From the NCBI GenBank assembly GCA_038502055.1, contig JAXRKN010000037.1:1364001-1428000 (forward strand): 64,000 nucleotides of DNA, given 5' to 3'. A model generated the notes under the pieces. It saw only the letters and a list, made by a program, of their open reading frames with translations. It searched no databases and had not been told where the DNA came from. This DNA is from Tanytarsus gracilentus. Lineage: Eukaryota > Arthropoda > Insecta > Diptera > Chironomidae. Position 1 is the first letter of the stretch, and the number at the start of each line of letters is the position of its first letter. The translations under genes and the position numbers were made by a program. Below, in pieces: positions 49,401 to 62,166 of this stretch.

Positions 49401-49839
49401 TTTCTCAAGTCTTTTTTGTGTGTTTAAAGCTCTCTCCTTAATGAATAACATAATACGGGAATAATTCAAAACTATTAATTAAGTTGAACTTTTTAATGAC
49501 TTCTTTACGTTCTTGCTATCTCTCTCTCTCCATCACGTGTACATCCACTTTTTCATCCTTAAGCGCTTTAGTGAAGATGAAGTTTATGAGTGGGATTTTC
49601 ATAGAGATTCATTATACTTATCTCCATCACACTCCCTTTTAAAGCTTTTTTTTCTTCTTCTCATTCTCTCCACTCTTCTTCTGCCATTTTGCTATTAGCA
49701 ATAATTAATGTCTTACTCATTTCTCATAGACAAATTGAGTTGAAAAAATCGCATCACGCTCTCAATCATCCTTTTAAAAAAATATATATGTGTAGGCACA
49801 TTATGTAGAGGAATTTTTGGTTGTGAATAAAATGAACAT

Positions 49840-49870
<31 letters not shown>

Positions 49871-51832
49871 GAACGGATGAGAGTGAGAGAAAAACTTTTG
49901 ACACACACAAGATGTCGTAAAGGGCGTCAGCTTTGAGATTTGAAAGATTTTTCATTTTTCTCATCGCTCCCGACACGACGTTGTTGTGTGAACATTTCAG
50001 TAGGAAGGAGAGTGAGAAAGGAAAATTGAATGAATTATTTCCGACATGGAGCATTTACATAATTTTTCTTCCCTTCAACATCATTATCCAATTCGCGATT
50101 TTATTATTATTTGCATACTTAAATACTTTTTAAGTAATATCTCAATATTAATGCATATATTTTTTTCCCGTTTCCTCCGAGGCGGTTGAAACATTAATTA
50201 CGTTGGAATAAATTGTGTTTCCAGAACTTTAATTAAACATAGGAAAATTTTCTGATAATTCTCAAAAGACCTTTCAAAAAGTTGGCCCAAATCAATTAAA
50301 TTTTTAATGAAACACCAAGAAAATCTCAATTAAAAGGCTCCTCACGAGGGAGTGACATCCAAAAATTTGATTGCTTTCTATTTTCAATTGAAAACTTGAG
50401 AGAAGTAAAAATTTATAACAAGGGTCTGACTATGTCTACCCCGAAAAAAAAAATTATTCTCATCGCTTCAATTTGTACGAAATTACTCAAAATCAGTTGA
50501 TTCATCCGATTTGGGATCCAATTATGTTCTCAAGTGTCATAATGCTTTAAAATCAAATATGATGCTCTTAGAACTAATTAAGCGCCATAAATTCATTATC
50601 AAATTAACATTAAAATGTGAAGTTTACAAATTGCTGAGAAATTCGAGAGAAGTTTTTAAATAGTTCCTTTAACTACTCTTACATACACGGCACGGCTGCT
50701 TTTCCTTGGAGCTATGTTTTCTGTTTTCCTTTCTCAACACATTGATTTTCAATCAAAAATTTGTTCTCTCTCTCTCTTTGCCTTGTTCCGTTTTAACAAC
50801 TTGATAGCATTTTAAGCTTGCTTTTGGCGTTTAAAAAGGCACACTCGACACTGATGTATTTAAAAAAGTACTCGACTCATGTCAAAATATATAGAAAATA
50901 TAAAAAAAGAGACATAATGACAAGAAGTGAGAAGCTATTCTAAGTGTGACATTTGAATATCATTATAAAAAAAATTGTGCTCGCTTTTAAAGTAATTGTT
51001 GTTTAGCAAATAGAAAAAGAATTATTGGCAAAAAATTTATGCACAGGAAAGCGCAAAAAAATCACACATTTCGAATAAAAAAAATAAACGAATGTTTGAC
51101 AGCGCTTCACAATTTTAAATACCTACTTCTTCCCTATTTCTTTTTTTAATGTTGAAATTTTTTAGGTAATTTGCTATGGTAATGCATTGATTTATTAAAA
51201 AAATGTTATTTTTTTGTTTTTGCAGTAGGAAGGAAAAAAAGTTTATGCAAACATAATATTTTATACATGAGAGTTCAATATAGACTCTCCATGTCTATAG
51301 ATCTATAAACATCATTATTGTTATTAGTATTATTATATCATGAATTGCCAATTTTTATCATCATTTTTGAATTGAAACGGTAGAGAGAGATTTTGTGCCA
51401 TTTTGCATTCAGCCGTCCTGAGAGTTAAAAGCCATTTTAATCCATTAAGAGTGAGCGGTGTGTGTGTGTGTATGTGTACACATAATAAATTTTTCAATAA
51501 TCAATTAGATTAAAAACACAATGGTGCAATTGAATTTCTCAATACGTTTTGTGAAAATTGAGTTAAGTGGGGAGTGAGTGAGTGAGAGAGATATGATGCT
51601 TGTCTCAATAAACTAAAATCAGCTTCTATATATATGATGTATATATATCCATTTATAACTCCATTCGCATAGATTGAGTCGCTCTCTCTTCCACTATTTC
51701 ATGGAGATCAATGACATTAAGCAGCAGTCACAGGACGAAAAAGAGAGAAAAGCGAGAGAATGCAAGCAACGTGCGGTGTGTCTGAAAATCAATAATTTTA
51801 ATTTATTTTTTCTTTCTTTCTGTTGTTTGTAG
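46487..51832. other. NaCP60E 3' flank and long non-coding stretch
   Basis: NaCP60E 3' UTR (AATAAA at 46672-46677), then AT-rich spacer. TC/GA tracts lie at 49320-49332 and 49840-49867, with GT/TA simple repeats around 51457-51480 and 51630-51650. No gene is supported; frames at 49713-50133 on both strands come from GA/TC-rich DNA. Confidence 0.5.
49840..49867. repeat. (GA)n microsatellite
   Basis: Uninterrupted GA dinucleotide run of about 28 bp, a potential GAGA-factor site cluster. Confidence 0.9.
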
Positions 51833-51914
51833 GTCGGTGCATAAGACAGCAATGGACACTTTAGAGGACGGTAGCATGACTGGCTCGGCTAGGTGGAAAA
51901 GAGTGTGAGAAGTG
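51833..51914 (+). other. Possible noncoding 5' exon with a short ORF
   Basis: A good acceptor (pyrimidine tract, TTTGTAG, AG at 51831-51832) is followed by GC-richer sequence. An 18-codon ORF (51852-51908, MDTLEDGSMTGSARWKRV) and several possible GTG(A/T)GA-type donors follow. It may be a 5' UTR exon of the gene whose coding exons appear at 57249 and 61797. None of the strong donors gives an open phase into the 57249 exon. Weak call. Confidence 0.3.
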
Positions 51915-54900
51915 AGACAGCAAAAAAAAGCTAGGAATGTTTTTAGCCGTGATTGTCCAAAACGCAATTCTTGTGGTTATTTTATTTCAAGAGTTGTGTT
52001 GGACAAATCGTTGCTCGATAGACATTCAATACAACAATTTAAACGAACTCAATTCTCTTATCGCCCATGATTATCAGTGTGCTTTTATTGGGAAAAATTT
52101 CTCTTCTATATACATACATAAAATTATCTCCATCATTACATAATTTTTATCATCGTCATCGCCATCATTATATTTTTTGTGTTTGATTATGTTAATACAG
52201 TATATAATATAAATAAATTTAATGTTTTCGACATTATTCAAGGGATGAAATAATTCAAACAATAAATTTTAAAAGAGAAAAATATTTTTTTGTTAATTTA
52301 TTCAACATAAAAATTATACAACTGCCGCATAGCAAAGAATTCTCAGTTCAAAAATTAAAATGCTTAGGAGGAAAATTAATTTCCAAGGTTGTCATCCGTA
52401 ATTCAACTGATAACAACTTTATTTAAATTAATTTATTACGAAATAACGAGATCTCATTAATGATTCAACTTTTAAAGTAAAGTTTAGGAAATTTACACGA
52501 ACATCAACGCTCATTATTTGGGTCAACTAATGATATTTTTACGGAAAATTTATAGAGATGGGCAAAATTGTTCAAAGAAGAAATTTAAATAATAAAGTTT
52601 CGTCAAAATTTATAAACCCAATGTTTTTTTTGTATTCCGATATATTTAAAATGGTTATTTTTCAGGAAACTCTTTATATTCAAGCTCAATAGCTTGTTGA
52701 AAAATTTAGTTTATTCATTGATTGAATAGAAAAGGTATATTTCAATTTTTTAATTGAAGGTTGTAAGTGTCCTTAAAATTATCACTCCAAAAATTATGGA
52801 TTCAATTTATTTTAACACAACATAAATTTTATTTTATTTTAGATTCAAAATTAATGGTTTAATTTATTTCAGAATTTTCAATTAATGTTCTTATGAGCAA
52901 TTTTAAATAAGACTTCATAAAAAAATCATTACGACCAAATATTAATGAGAAAAGACTTTGTTTGAGGACTTTCTCAAGACCAGAAAACAGATGCGCAAAA
53001 TTCCAACGATATTATTGACATTCTTTGTGTTTTTTACATCTAGAAAAAAAGCATGGAACGTATAAAAGAAAAAACTATTCTAAGGCAGACTGTAAAGATA
53101 GTAAACTAAATGAATTGGTTAATAAAAAGAAAATGTCTATAATGATAATTTATGAATTCTCCAATTTTTTTCGTATTATTTCTTCGTGAAGAGGTTTTTT
53201 CGAGCGGAAAATTTCTTTTGTGCCTCTTTTAGACGCGAAAGTAAAGAGCTACAGTTTTTCCTTTCATTCAGTTAAAAATATTAAAAGGAAAGAGTGTAAA
53301 AAATATTTCCTTAGAAAATATAAAATTCTCAATTAATTAAAATCTTGCAATTTTTTATTAATTTAATTTAAAATTTTAAAGATTAGTTTTCAAAATAAAT
53401 TTTAATAAATGAAGCACAGATGACATCAAATTCTTTTCGAATAGTGAAAGCACGTGCTTTAAATTTTTCACACATCCGTAAATAGTGAATATTAATTTTT
53501 GATAAACTTTACTAATTTTCTCGGTGTGGATAAATTTTACATGAAAAACATATAAAGGCATGAGGATGAGCAACGATGATGAGAAATATTATAATAAAAA
53601 AGTTAAAAGAAAGCCCTCAGGAAGGAAAACAAGTATTAAGCTCTTATACTCGATTTCATGATGATTTTCGTGTAACATTGAGTTGTCAGTGAAGAAAAAA
53701 TAATTTAGAACATGAGCAACATTAAACTTTTAGTGTATTGTTGCTTCTCTACTCAGAACTCGAATTTGTAAATATATGATTTAAAAATTAGTAATTTGCT
53801 TCAAATTGTCGGAAAAAACTACTAACAACGCTTATAAAGGGAAACAACTTTGAGTTTAGGTGGAATTGAAGTGGAACAATCTCAAAATCAATCGATATTA
53901 AAAAAATATTGTGAGAAACGCATCAATGAAAAAATTGTGATTATGTGTTTTTATGCTCATATCAGATAGATTTTATAAATTTTTGCGATATCCTAAGTTA
54001 TAAGGTGAACTTTGCACTGTTAGATGAATCCTTTCGTGTCCTTTAGTTGAATGTAAGTTGGTGATATCAACAAATGAAAAAAGTGTATGAAGAAAATTTT
54101 CCAATCTCATTAAAAAGAATGCAAAATCAAGCAACAACTAATTTATTGGAATTTTCAAGCTAAATTAAGGGTGAGTTATGCATTTGTTTGGATTTCTGTT
54201 TAAATCATTCAAGGATTTAAAGAGTTATTGAACGAAAACATTTTTTTCTCGTCCCGTCCATAAAAAATCAATTTATGTTGTGCTAAAAATATAATTGGAT
54301 AATCCAAAAGTCAGTTACGCACGTGAAAGAAATTAGTTAATTTTTCTAATTGAGTTACTGAGGCAATATTCTACTTTATTAAGTATCATTTTCATTCTTA
54401 AGCTTTTCTTCACAAACATAATTCTCAACATAATCTAATAAGAAAATTTTCCGACACGAACTTCACCGCTATGTACTAAAATATATGTTTTTGAAAAAAT
54501 TAAATCCGTTAAAATAAAAAGCGCGCGTTTTCACTCAATGCATCGGAATTTCCTTTTGAGAATGTTTTTTTTTTGAATATTTATAAATCACGATTGTATT
54601 CGCCATTCCATTACCATAATCTGATCCAAACACTTAGAACAATGTGGTTAAGGTTAAATACAAAATAGCTTTATATGTTGTAACATTATTGGTAGTTTAC
54701 TGAAAATCATAAAAATAGTTTTTGCGATAAAAACGAATAAAAATAGTTCACGAAATTGTTACGAAAAGTAAACCTGGAGTAGGCAAAAAAGTCAAGTTGA
54801 CGTCCCACTTTGCACGCTATTATTATCAACGATTAACGTATCGATTAACTTTTTCTCTCCCGTTGACCTTAAACTCATTTTCATGCAATAGATTCAAACT

Positions 54901-57248
54901 ATTTTAACTTGAAAAAGTATCGATGAAAAATATGAGCTTTTTGATAAGTTGTGGTAGGTAAAGAGGATCAAAATAAAGCTTTTAATGAGGCTTTGACCCA
55001 ACATCGAAGCATCTCCCTTTTACCTCACACAATGCACAACAATGAAAGTCCAATGATATGCACACGTTATATTATTCAATACACGTTTTAATATCTGCAA
55101 GCAAAAGGGTTTTAATTTATGGCGCTTCCGATTTTGAACATAATCTAGAGCTTAATACAAAAGCTTAATTTTAATTTATTTCTACAAATTTTTAAATAAA
55201 ATTGCATGTTACAATGCTCTGTGAGTGTAATAATACCAATAATAATTTACGAGTTTTTCGGTTGATGCTTCGATGTTTCGACAAATCGTGCAACACCCAA
55301 ATGGATCTTTATTAAGTGAGAAATTTTCCTCCCAACATTTCAAAAGAATGCCTCGTCGCGATGCATATAATGGAGGGACAATAAATAAAAAGGACACTTG
55401 CTGAAAATTTTCATTAAATTTTTTTCCTCCAGACAGCAGCTTTACATTCAAACACACACACAACATGTGTTTAATAATGTTTATTTATATTTTTTCGTTT
55501 GTTGTTTCTAAAAAAAGTGTTTAGGCATTTTATCACACTTCTCACTCCCCGCCCGCCATCGCATATATGTGTGTGCATAGTGTAAATGGTAAATGTACGC
55601 TCTAGTTTTCGTAATAAAAGTTTTTAATTAAAAACAAGAGACAAGAGGAATATTGCAAAGCTCTACACTCTCTTTTGTGTGTCTGAAAGTATTTTGTAAT
55701 TTATTTGGTCGACTACTTGCAACAATAAAAAGTTTTTTATGCCCTTGTTGTGTGCTGTCGTGGATGCATTTTAGTTGGAAAATAGCTCGCTCGCATAGAT
55801 CGCAGTTTTTTGATCTTCTCTCACGTAGGAACCTGTGGTGGGAATTTTACAAAAAAAAACGGGAGGCATAAAAGCTTTTGTTGAGCAATGACCAGGACTC
55901 TTTTTGTTAATTTTGTGACAATCGATAAAAATATTCAAATTTATTGTCAATCCAATTTTATATTGCAATTTTCACTTTCTTAAAAAACTCGACAAAAAAA
56001 AAGTTTAAATCGTTGCAAGTCGTGAGTGAGAGAATTTCAAAAAGAAAAATTTTCTTATGACATTAATATAAATTATGGAAGGATTTTAGTTCGCTCGATT
56101 TGGACGCAAGCCATGTTATTTGCATGTTTTCATCACATTTAACATACTTTTAAATAAAATTGATCCTTTAAATCCAAACAAACACACAAAATTTATCGAT
56201 TTGACATTCGTATCGGAGAATTAAATTGTTATTTCAACCTTTTATCCTTTCCTACCCTGCCCATTTCCCCTACCCTCCTCCTCTTTTATTATTATATTTG
56301 TTTGTAACAACTTTATTATTGTTATTATCATTTATATCATGTTAGAAATTCTTTTTGTTCACTTAAATGCTTCGAAAATAATTTTTTATGGCGGGGTTTT
56401 TAAATTGGAAAAGAGTAAATCAAAAGTTAGTGCTTACCTTTGAGGTTTGACCATTTAAAATGATATTATGAAATTTATTTAACCTTTTCTGCAGTTTACA
56501 TCGCCTTTTCTAACAAAAACTCAAAAACCTTCACACCCACAATCATGCCAAAAAAATTTTAAGTGTAAACCTTCCAAAAAATTACTCTTTAAAATGAAAG
56601 TCGACCACTTTTACAATAATTTTGTGGATTTAAAACTTTTTTTAAGGGTGGATTTTTGTGGTGATCAAAAGTTAAACGAAAATTTACAGGTTTACGAAAT
56701 GCAACACATTCATTTTAATACGGACATCGAGAGAGAGCAGATAGAGTTTTCGGTTGTAAAATTTCTTATTGATAATACATTAACCCAAATGCCATATGAT
56801 ACATAATCGGATGCCTTTAACAATAGAGGAAGAGAGGAAAATTTTTCCGAACAATTATTTATGGCCTTTTATGAAATCTTTTACGACATTTGATAATCTT
56901 GAGAGGAAATTTATTGAATACCGTTCGGTGACAAGAAATTATAAAATTATTTTAAATTTGAATTCTTTAATTTTTCAGTTATAAATTTTGTTGAATTTTC
57001 TTAATTTTTAACAATTACATAACCTTTTGATGGCGGACAGTTTTAAATGTTTTCTTCACAAAATCCTTGATATTTCACTTCCAGACACAAGTTGTACACA
57101 AATATACACTTAAAATTTGCATAAATCTTTTCTCTCCTGAAACTACAAAATTTTGTATTTATTGTGTGCATGCACAATTTATTAACATGTCAAGTCGTTT
57201 TCATTTTGTAGCTTAATTTTTCTCTTTTTCTCCCACACCTCTCCACAG
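51915..57248. other. Non-coding stretch before the 57.2-kb exon
   Basis: About 5.3 kb of AT-rich DNA. Nothing gene-like was found. It is probably intronic or upstream sequence of the gene with an exon at 57249. Confidence 0.45.
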
Positions 57249-57750
57249 ATGATGATTAATTGCGTTTCGACAAATTCATCTGGTCGTCAATATGGAAAAG
57301 TACTGTACATGGTGCGTGGCATACAGTCGCAAGACTTTTTAAATATTCTCAACAAGAACAATGCAAAGATTTCCATTAGTCAAGCGGGTGAGGCGACAAA
57401 TGGAAGTGTCGGCAAGATTGTCTTAGCACCATTAGGTAGTGATACACAAATTGAACAGCAGCAGCATGAAGGAATAGTGAGACTGGAGAACACGGAGAGT
57501 GTGCTGAAAAATGGGCAATTGATACTAAAAAATATCGATAAAAGCCATTCGGTGTTGCTTATAAGAAGTACGCCTGCTTCTACTAGCGCTGCTAATAATG
57601 ATTCATCAACACCTCAAACGGAGCATACGAACATGTCGATTGAGACATTAGACACCATGGAGGCGAACTCGAATGAAGATAATAATGAAAATTCTGTGGT
57701 GAATGTCTCTTCGACACAGAAGATTGGAGCAGCTTCTCTTGTGAGTTCTG
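57249..57750 (+). CDS. Coding exon A of an unidentified, probably regulatory gene
   Basis: A strong acceptor (TCTCCCACACCTCTCCACAG) leads straight into ATG-ATG. The frame stays open for 167 codons and ends at G|GTAAGT (GT at 57751) in phase 1. The first ~60 residues look folded (SSGRQYGKVLYMVRGIQSQD, FLNILNKNNAKISI, VGKIVLAPLG). The rest is S/T/N/E-rich, as in transcription-factor N-termini. I do not recognise the family. The following exons must lie right of the window or in exons I could not find. It ends in the same phase as the exon at 61797-62166, which suggests alternative first coding exons. Confidence 0.62.
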
Positions 57751-60700
57751 GTAAGTGAATTAAGAAACAAGGCTACTGTTATTTTTTTTTTGCTCTGAAC
57801 TCTCGTCAAAAAAAAGTTTTTCTATCACTTCATTTCCTACATTTCTCGAGTCTCGTGTATGTGAGAACAAAACACACACACTCAAATTTGAAAAAGCTCC
57901 AACAAGGCGAAATTCTTTTTTGCCTCCCCTCACGACTCAGCCTCAAGCACCCTTAAGGAAAATTCGTTCAACTTTTTTTTGTATTTTCTTTGTCATTTAT
58001 TTACTCAGCAATTTTTTTTAAAAATGAAATAAAAAAATTTAATCAAAATCACCCGCAAGGAAATCCTCCTAATATCGCATTCATGATACGTGAAATAGTC
58101 GATGAAAATATCTCTCTGGCTCGTTTATATTTTGCAAGCATTTCAATTATGCTTTTTTTCTGGTAATTCTACAACGAGAGAAAAAGCGATAAAACGAGTG
58201 AGGAAGAGAGCGTGTGAGCGAGAGCGAACGAACATAATCATAAGAAATCATATAATAAGAAGATTGAAGAGCGTATAAGCCTTAACTAATTAACCAAATA
58301 ATAAATTTTCAACCCTCAAAAAAGTACGCGAACAAGAGTTGGGAGTGGGTTTGAGAGAGAGAAGAGTCAAGTACCGAGCATCATCATCTTCTGATGATTT
58401 TGAATACTTGACATTTGCATCAGAGAAAAGTGGTGGAAAGAGTGAGTGAAAGAAGTTGTCTTAATTAAAGAATTGTACCTTATGCTATTTGAATATTAAT
58501 TAGCCTCTTGAATTTCTACAAGATTTTCATCTTCTTTTCGCCATACTCATCTTCACTCTCAAGTAGCTTTTTATCAAAAAAGTTTGAATGCAAACGAAGC
58601 TGGGGGAGAGAGCAAGCGAAAAAAATTGAAATGAGCGAAAGAGAGAGGGAAAATAAATGAACGAAAAAACCATCTAAGAAAAATATGAAGCTTTGAATAT
58701 TAAGAAGCTTAAAGTAACATCACAGAAAAATAAATGCAATGTATTTGAAGAAATTTAAATATCCAAATTGAATTTTTCATAGGCATAAAATGTTTTTTAC
58801 ATCAAAGCACAAAGCCTTTACTGTCCAGCATTTAATTTAAAACTTTTTCCTACCTCGAAAATATTTTTATCTCTCACATACATTAGGACATGGGCGAAAA
58901 CACTTCAGGGGCTAAAAATTACCGCGAGTTTACATGAAATTATGACACTCAACTTTTTGTGTATTAAAATGTTAACGAAGAGAAGACAATTATTTCATTA
59001 AATATCCATGCTTTCGTTGTTTAACCGTAATCCTTTTTCTCACCTCCAGTCTCTATGAGCTTTTTGTTTAAACAACAGATACAAAACATTCATAAAGTAA
59101 TTTTTAATTTAATTCTAAATTAAATTGGTTATGCTTTTTCATGTTTTCCTCAACTTTGTCTACTTTTTATTACATTTACCCTCTCTCTCTTTCGCATATA
59201 TAGAAAGTTATTAATAAAACTCTATGGAAAAATATTAAAAAAATGAAAAGTTGATTATTTTTACACTGAACTTTTATTTATTCAAAAAATAACTTTCTGT
59301 ACCAGGTAACGTTAAGCAGAGCGTGCTAACGGAAGTGATAAAAGTTTGAAAAAAGTCGTTTCATAATAGGAAGTGTAGGATGAGGGAAAAAGAGAATATG
59401 TTGCACAGCGATTTACTTTTATGAATAAAGGACTCGGCCGGAAAATTTGAGAAAATTTCTAATCAATTTAACAATCAAAGTGAACTATGAAAATCAATAA
59501 AAAAATATTTAATTTTTTAATAAAAATAATTAAATTCAACCCTCGAAAACAAACTTACAAGAAAGAAGGTTTTTTATTTAATTTTGACGATGAAGGTAAA
59601 ATATATCATAAAAGTCAAGTCGAATGAAAAGCTAATCTATTTTATTTCATGGAAGTGTATTGTGTGATGTGTGCTGAAATGATGATAATAGGAACTGAGT
59701 TATGAGTTTGGTGACGGCGGAAGCGGAAGGAAATTTTTTTGACAAATATATAACTTTCATATATGTCAACTTATTAACACTTTATCTAGTAAGAGAGCGA
59801 GCATATGTAAGGGGAGAGGGTTACGAGGGAGGAAAAATAACAACACATAAAAAATATTCTCACATCGTTTTCGCAGCACGAGGCTGGCGAGCGGTCGTTC
59901 GGATGGTCGCCGATTTAGTGCATGTTTCATGTTTTTCTTTTTTCCTTTCTCTCCTCACTCAGTGCGAAATATCTGAGCGTGGCGAAAAAAAAGGAAACGA
60001 AGAAAAGAGACGAAAACATTTTCGAAAAAGCCCGAAGTAGTTTTGAGAGATATTTTCAATGAACATTGTGTACTTACATTTTCACATTTCGTGTGCTGTG
60101 TGGTGTGCATTCTCGCCGAAAAACTTTAAATGTTTTCAGTTTCATAAGTTCACTCGTACAATAAGGATGTGAACTTTTTTTAGATTTTTATTCGTCGTCT
60201 AAATCTATCTATAAATTTTTAGTTAAATGGATTTTTCTGCCTAATTTACTAACTAAGATATCTTCTTATGTTCCTTCCTACGTGTCGCTCCTATGTGTGT
60301 GTTTAGATGTTTTAGATAGGACAAAAAAAAACAACAAATTAAATAAGAAACTCTTTCGATCAATTTTTACCCACAAAAGCATGATATGTGCAGAAAAAAA
60401 TGTGTAAATAGTTTAAAGTGAAAAAAAATAATAATAATGTGTTGCCAAGTAGCTAATGTTATATGAAGAGAGAACGAAATTTCTTCCCTAAGTTCTGACA
60501 TTGTGTTTCAAAGTTAGGTGTTTGTAGCAGGCAGAGAAAAAAAATAAAATAATAAGAAGAACTTTATATTATTAAGAAGTAATGCAATTTTTCACCGAAA
60601 AAAAAGTGTCGAAAAAAGGAGAAAATAAAAACATTGTTTATATCCTATATAGAAAAGTGAATATACATAAAAATATATATTCCATAAATCATAACGTTAT

Positions 60701-61237
60701 AAATCGTGTGCTGCTCTCTCGTAATGAATAAAAAGTATTTTGAAAATAGCATGAAATGGATTGACATTCATAACCATATTTCTAATTTGAATAATATTAT
60801 TCAAATATTAATTATGAAAAACCGCCTTCGCATATGTTAATCCGAGGGTATTATTTTAACAAATTTATGAAATGAAATATTTTGCGAGAGAGAGCGAGGC
60901 GAGCAGTAATAATGTCCAGTGTGTAAATGTGCATGCACAGTGAGTTACATGAGAATGAATGGTTAAAATATTGATAATATGCGATTGTTTTGCAGATGAT
61001 AATCATGATTATTATAAATTAGGAAAAAGGAATTATGACATTGTCACGTTAATAAGTTTTTGCTCTCACACACACACACAAAAGTTAAGCAGAGAAATTA
61101 AATTGACGCAAATTCCAGCACGCCTACGATAATAACAACATGGACATACACGCTACACATGTTCATGAGAGATAAGATAAGAGTTATCTCAATTGTGATA
61201 TCACTAATAATATATTCGCGATTTATATTCGTCGTCT
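57751..61237. other. Presumed intron with GAGA-rich clusters
   Basis: AT-rich, with dense GAGA/CTCTC elements at about 58170-58380 and 58590-58660, and mixed-composition DNA around 59865-59960. No coding exon is supported; the open frame at 59702-60040 has no domain and poor codon composition. Confidence 0.45.
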
Positions 61238-61243
61238 TCAGTT
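61238..61243 (+). promoter_or_regulatory. Candidate initiator for the 61.8-kb exon
   Basis: TCAGTT fits the insect initiator, with an AATATATT TATA-like element about 31 nt upstream (61208-61215). A transcript from here would reach the ATG at 61797 with a leader of about 560 nt. Motif-based inference. Confidence 0.35.
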
Positions 61244-61796
61244 TCGTATTCAAAAAAGCTGTGCTGACTAATAAAGTCTATCCTTAAATGTCACGAGCAG
61301 CTAAATTGTATCATTAGAGCAATATACATGCAGAAGTTAATCGGAAGCAATATCGAAGTGACTTGAACGCACGAAGAATAGTGAAAAGTTTTTAGACAAA
61401 AAATAAAATAAAATAAAATAAATACACAACTGGCAAAAGTTGAAGTTTAAATTGACTTTTATAAAGTTAAAAAGAGGGTTGTAAAAAAAAATATTTTTTA
61501 AGGTGAGACAAATAAAGTGACATGTTGAAATTTCCCGTCTGATGCTTATCCAAATTTCTCTTATCGTCTCAAATATTTTTCTTCCACCTGATAACCTTAA
61601 AATAATAGTTAATTAACGGAACTGAGTCTAACTCGGCGTGTAAATTCATGAGATAAAAAGTGCTTCCATAAAAAATATACCTTTAAAAAAAAGTAATCAT
61701 CAAATGACTTGTTAGGAATTGTATATTTTTGCAAAAATATTTTATACGAAAGAAAAAATCCAATGAGTACCGAACGGATTCGTGAGTGAATATTAA

Positions 61797-62166
61797 ATGG
61801 CCAATTGGAATAACAACAGTGGCATGGATCAGTGTTCAGTTTATCAGTTGAGTGATGAAATTAGTTACTCAAATCAAGCGCCGGCCACATCACACGTGCT
61901 AGCAAGTAGTCATCATTATAAGCATGAAATATTGCAGCCAACTCATCATCAAACGGCCGCCGCTCTTCGCTTTCAAAGTCAACAAATTCAAAATACCAAC
62001 AACTATCATATCTTATCACGCCACTATCTGGGCCAAGCACAACAGCATCAACAACACCCGCAACAGCAGCAGCAACAACAACAACAATATCACCACTATC
62101 AACTTCATCAGCATTCAAGTACAAGACAACATCTGAACATCTCATCAAGCATGCCTCTAAATTCGA
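61797..62166 (+). CDS. Coding exon B, Gln/His-rich alternative N-terminus
   Basis: ATG in good context (TTAAATGG), open for 123 codons to A|GTAAGT (GT at 62167), phase 1. It starts MANWNNNSGMDQCSVYQLSD, continues with His/Gln-rich sequence (SHHYKHEILQPTHHQ) and contains an 11-Gln CAG/CAA tract broken by His/Pro. This composition is usual for activation regions of insect transcription factors. No acceptor is needed upstream; a TATA-plus-Inr pair lies at 61208-61243. It is probably an alternative first coding exon of the same gene as the exon at 57249. The family is not identified. The minus-strand open frame over the same bases is a shadow. Confidence 0.62.

Noticed and set aside
59702..60040. 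112-aa ORF MSLVTAEAEGNFFDKYITF...
   Set aside because: Unlike any family I know; composition shifts along the frame and no splice or promoter pattern supports it.
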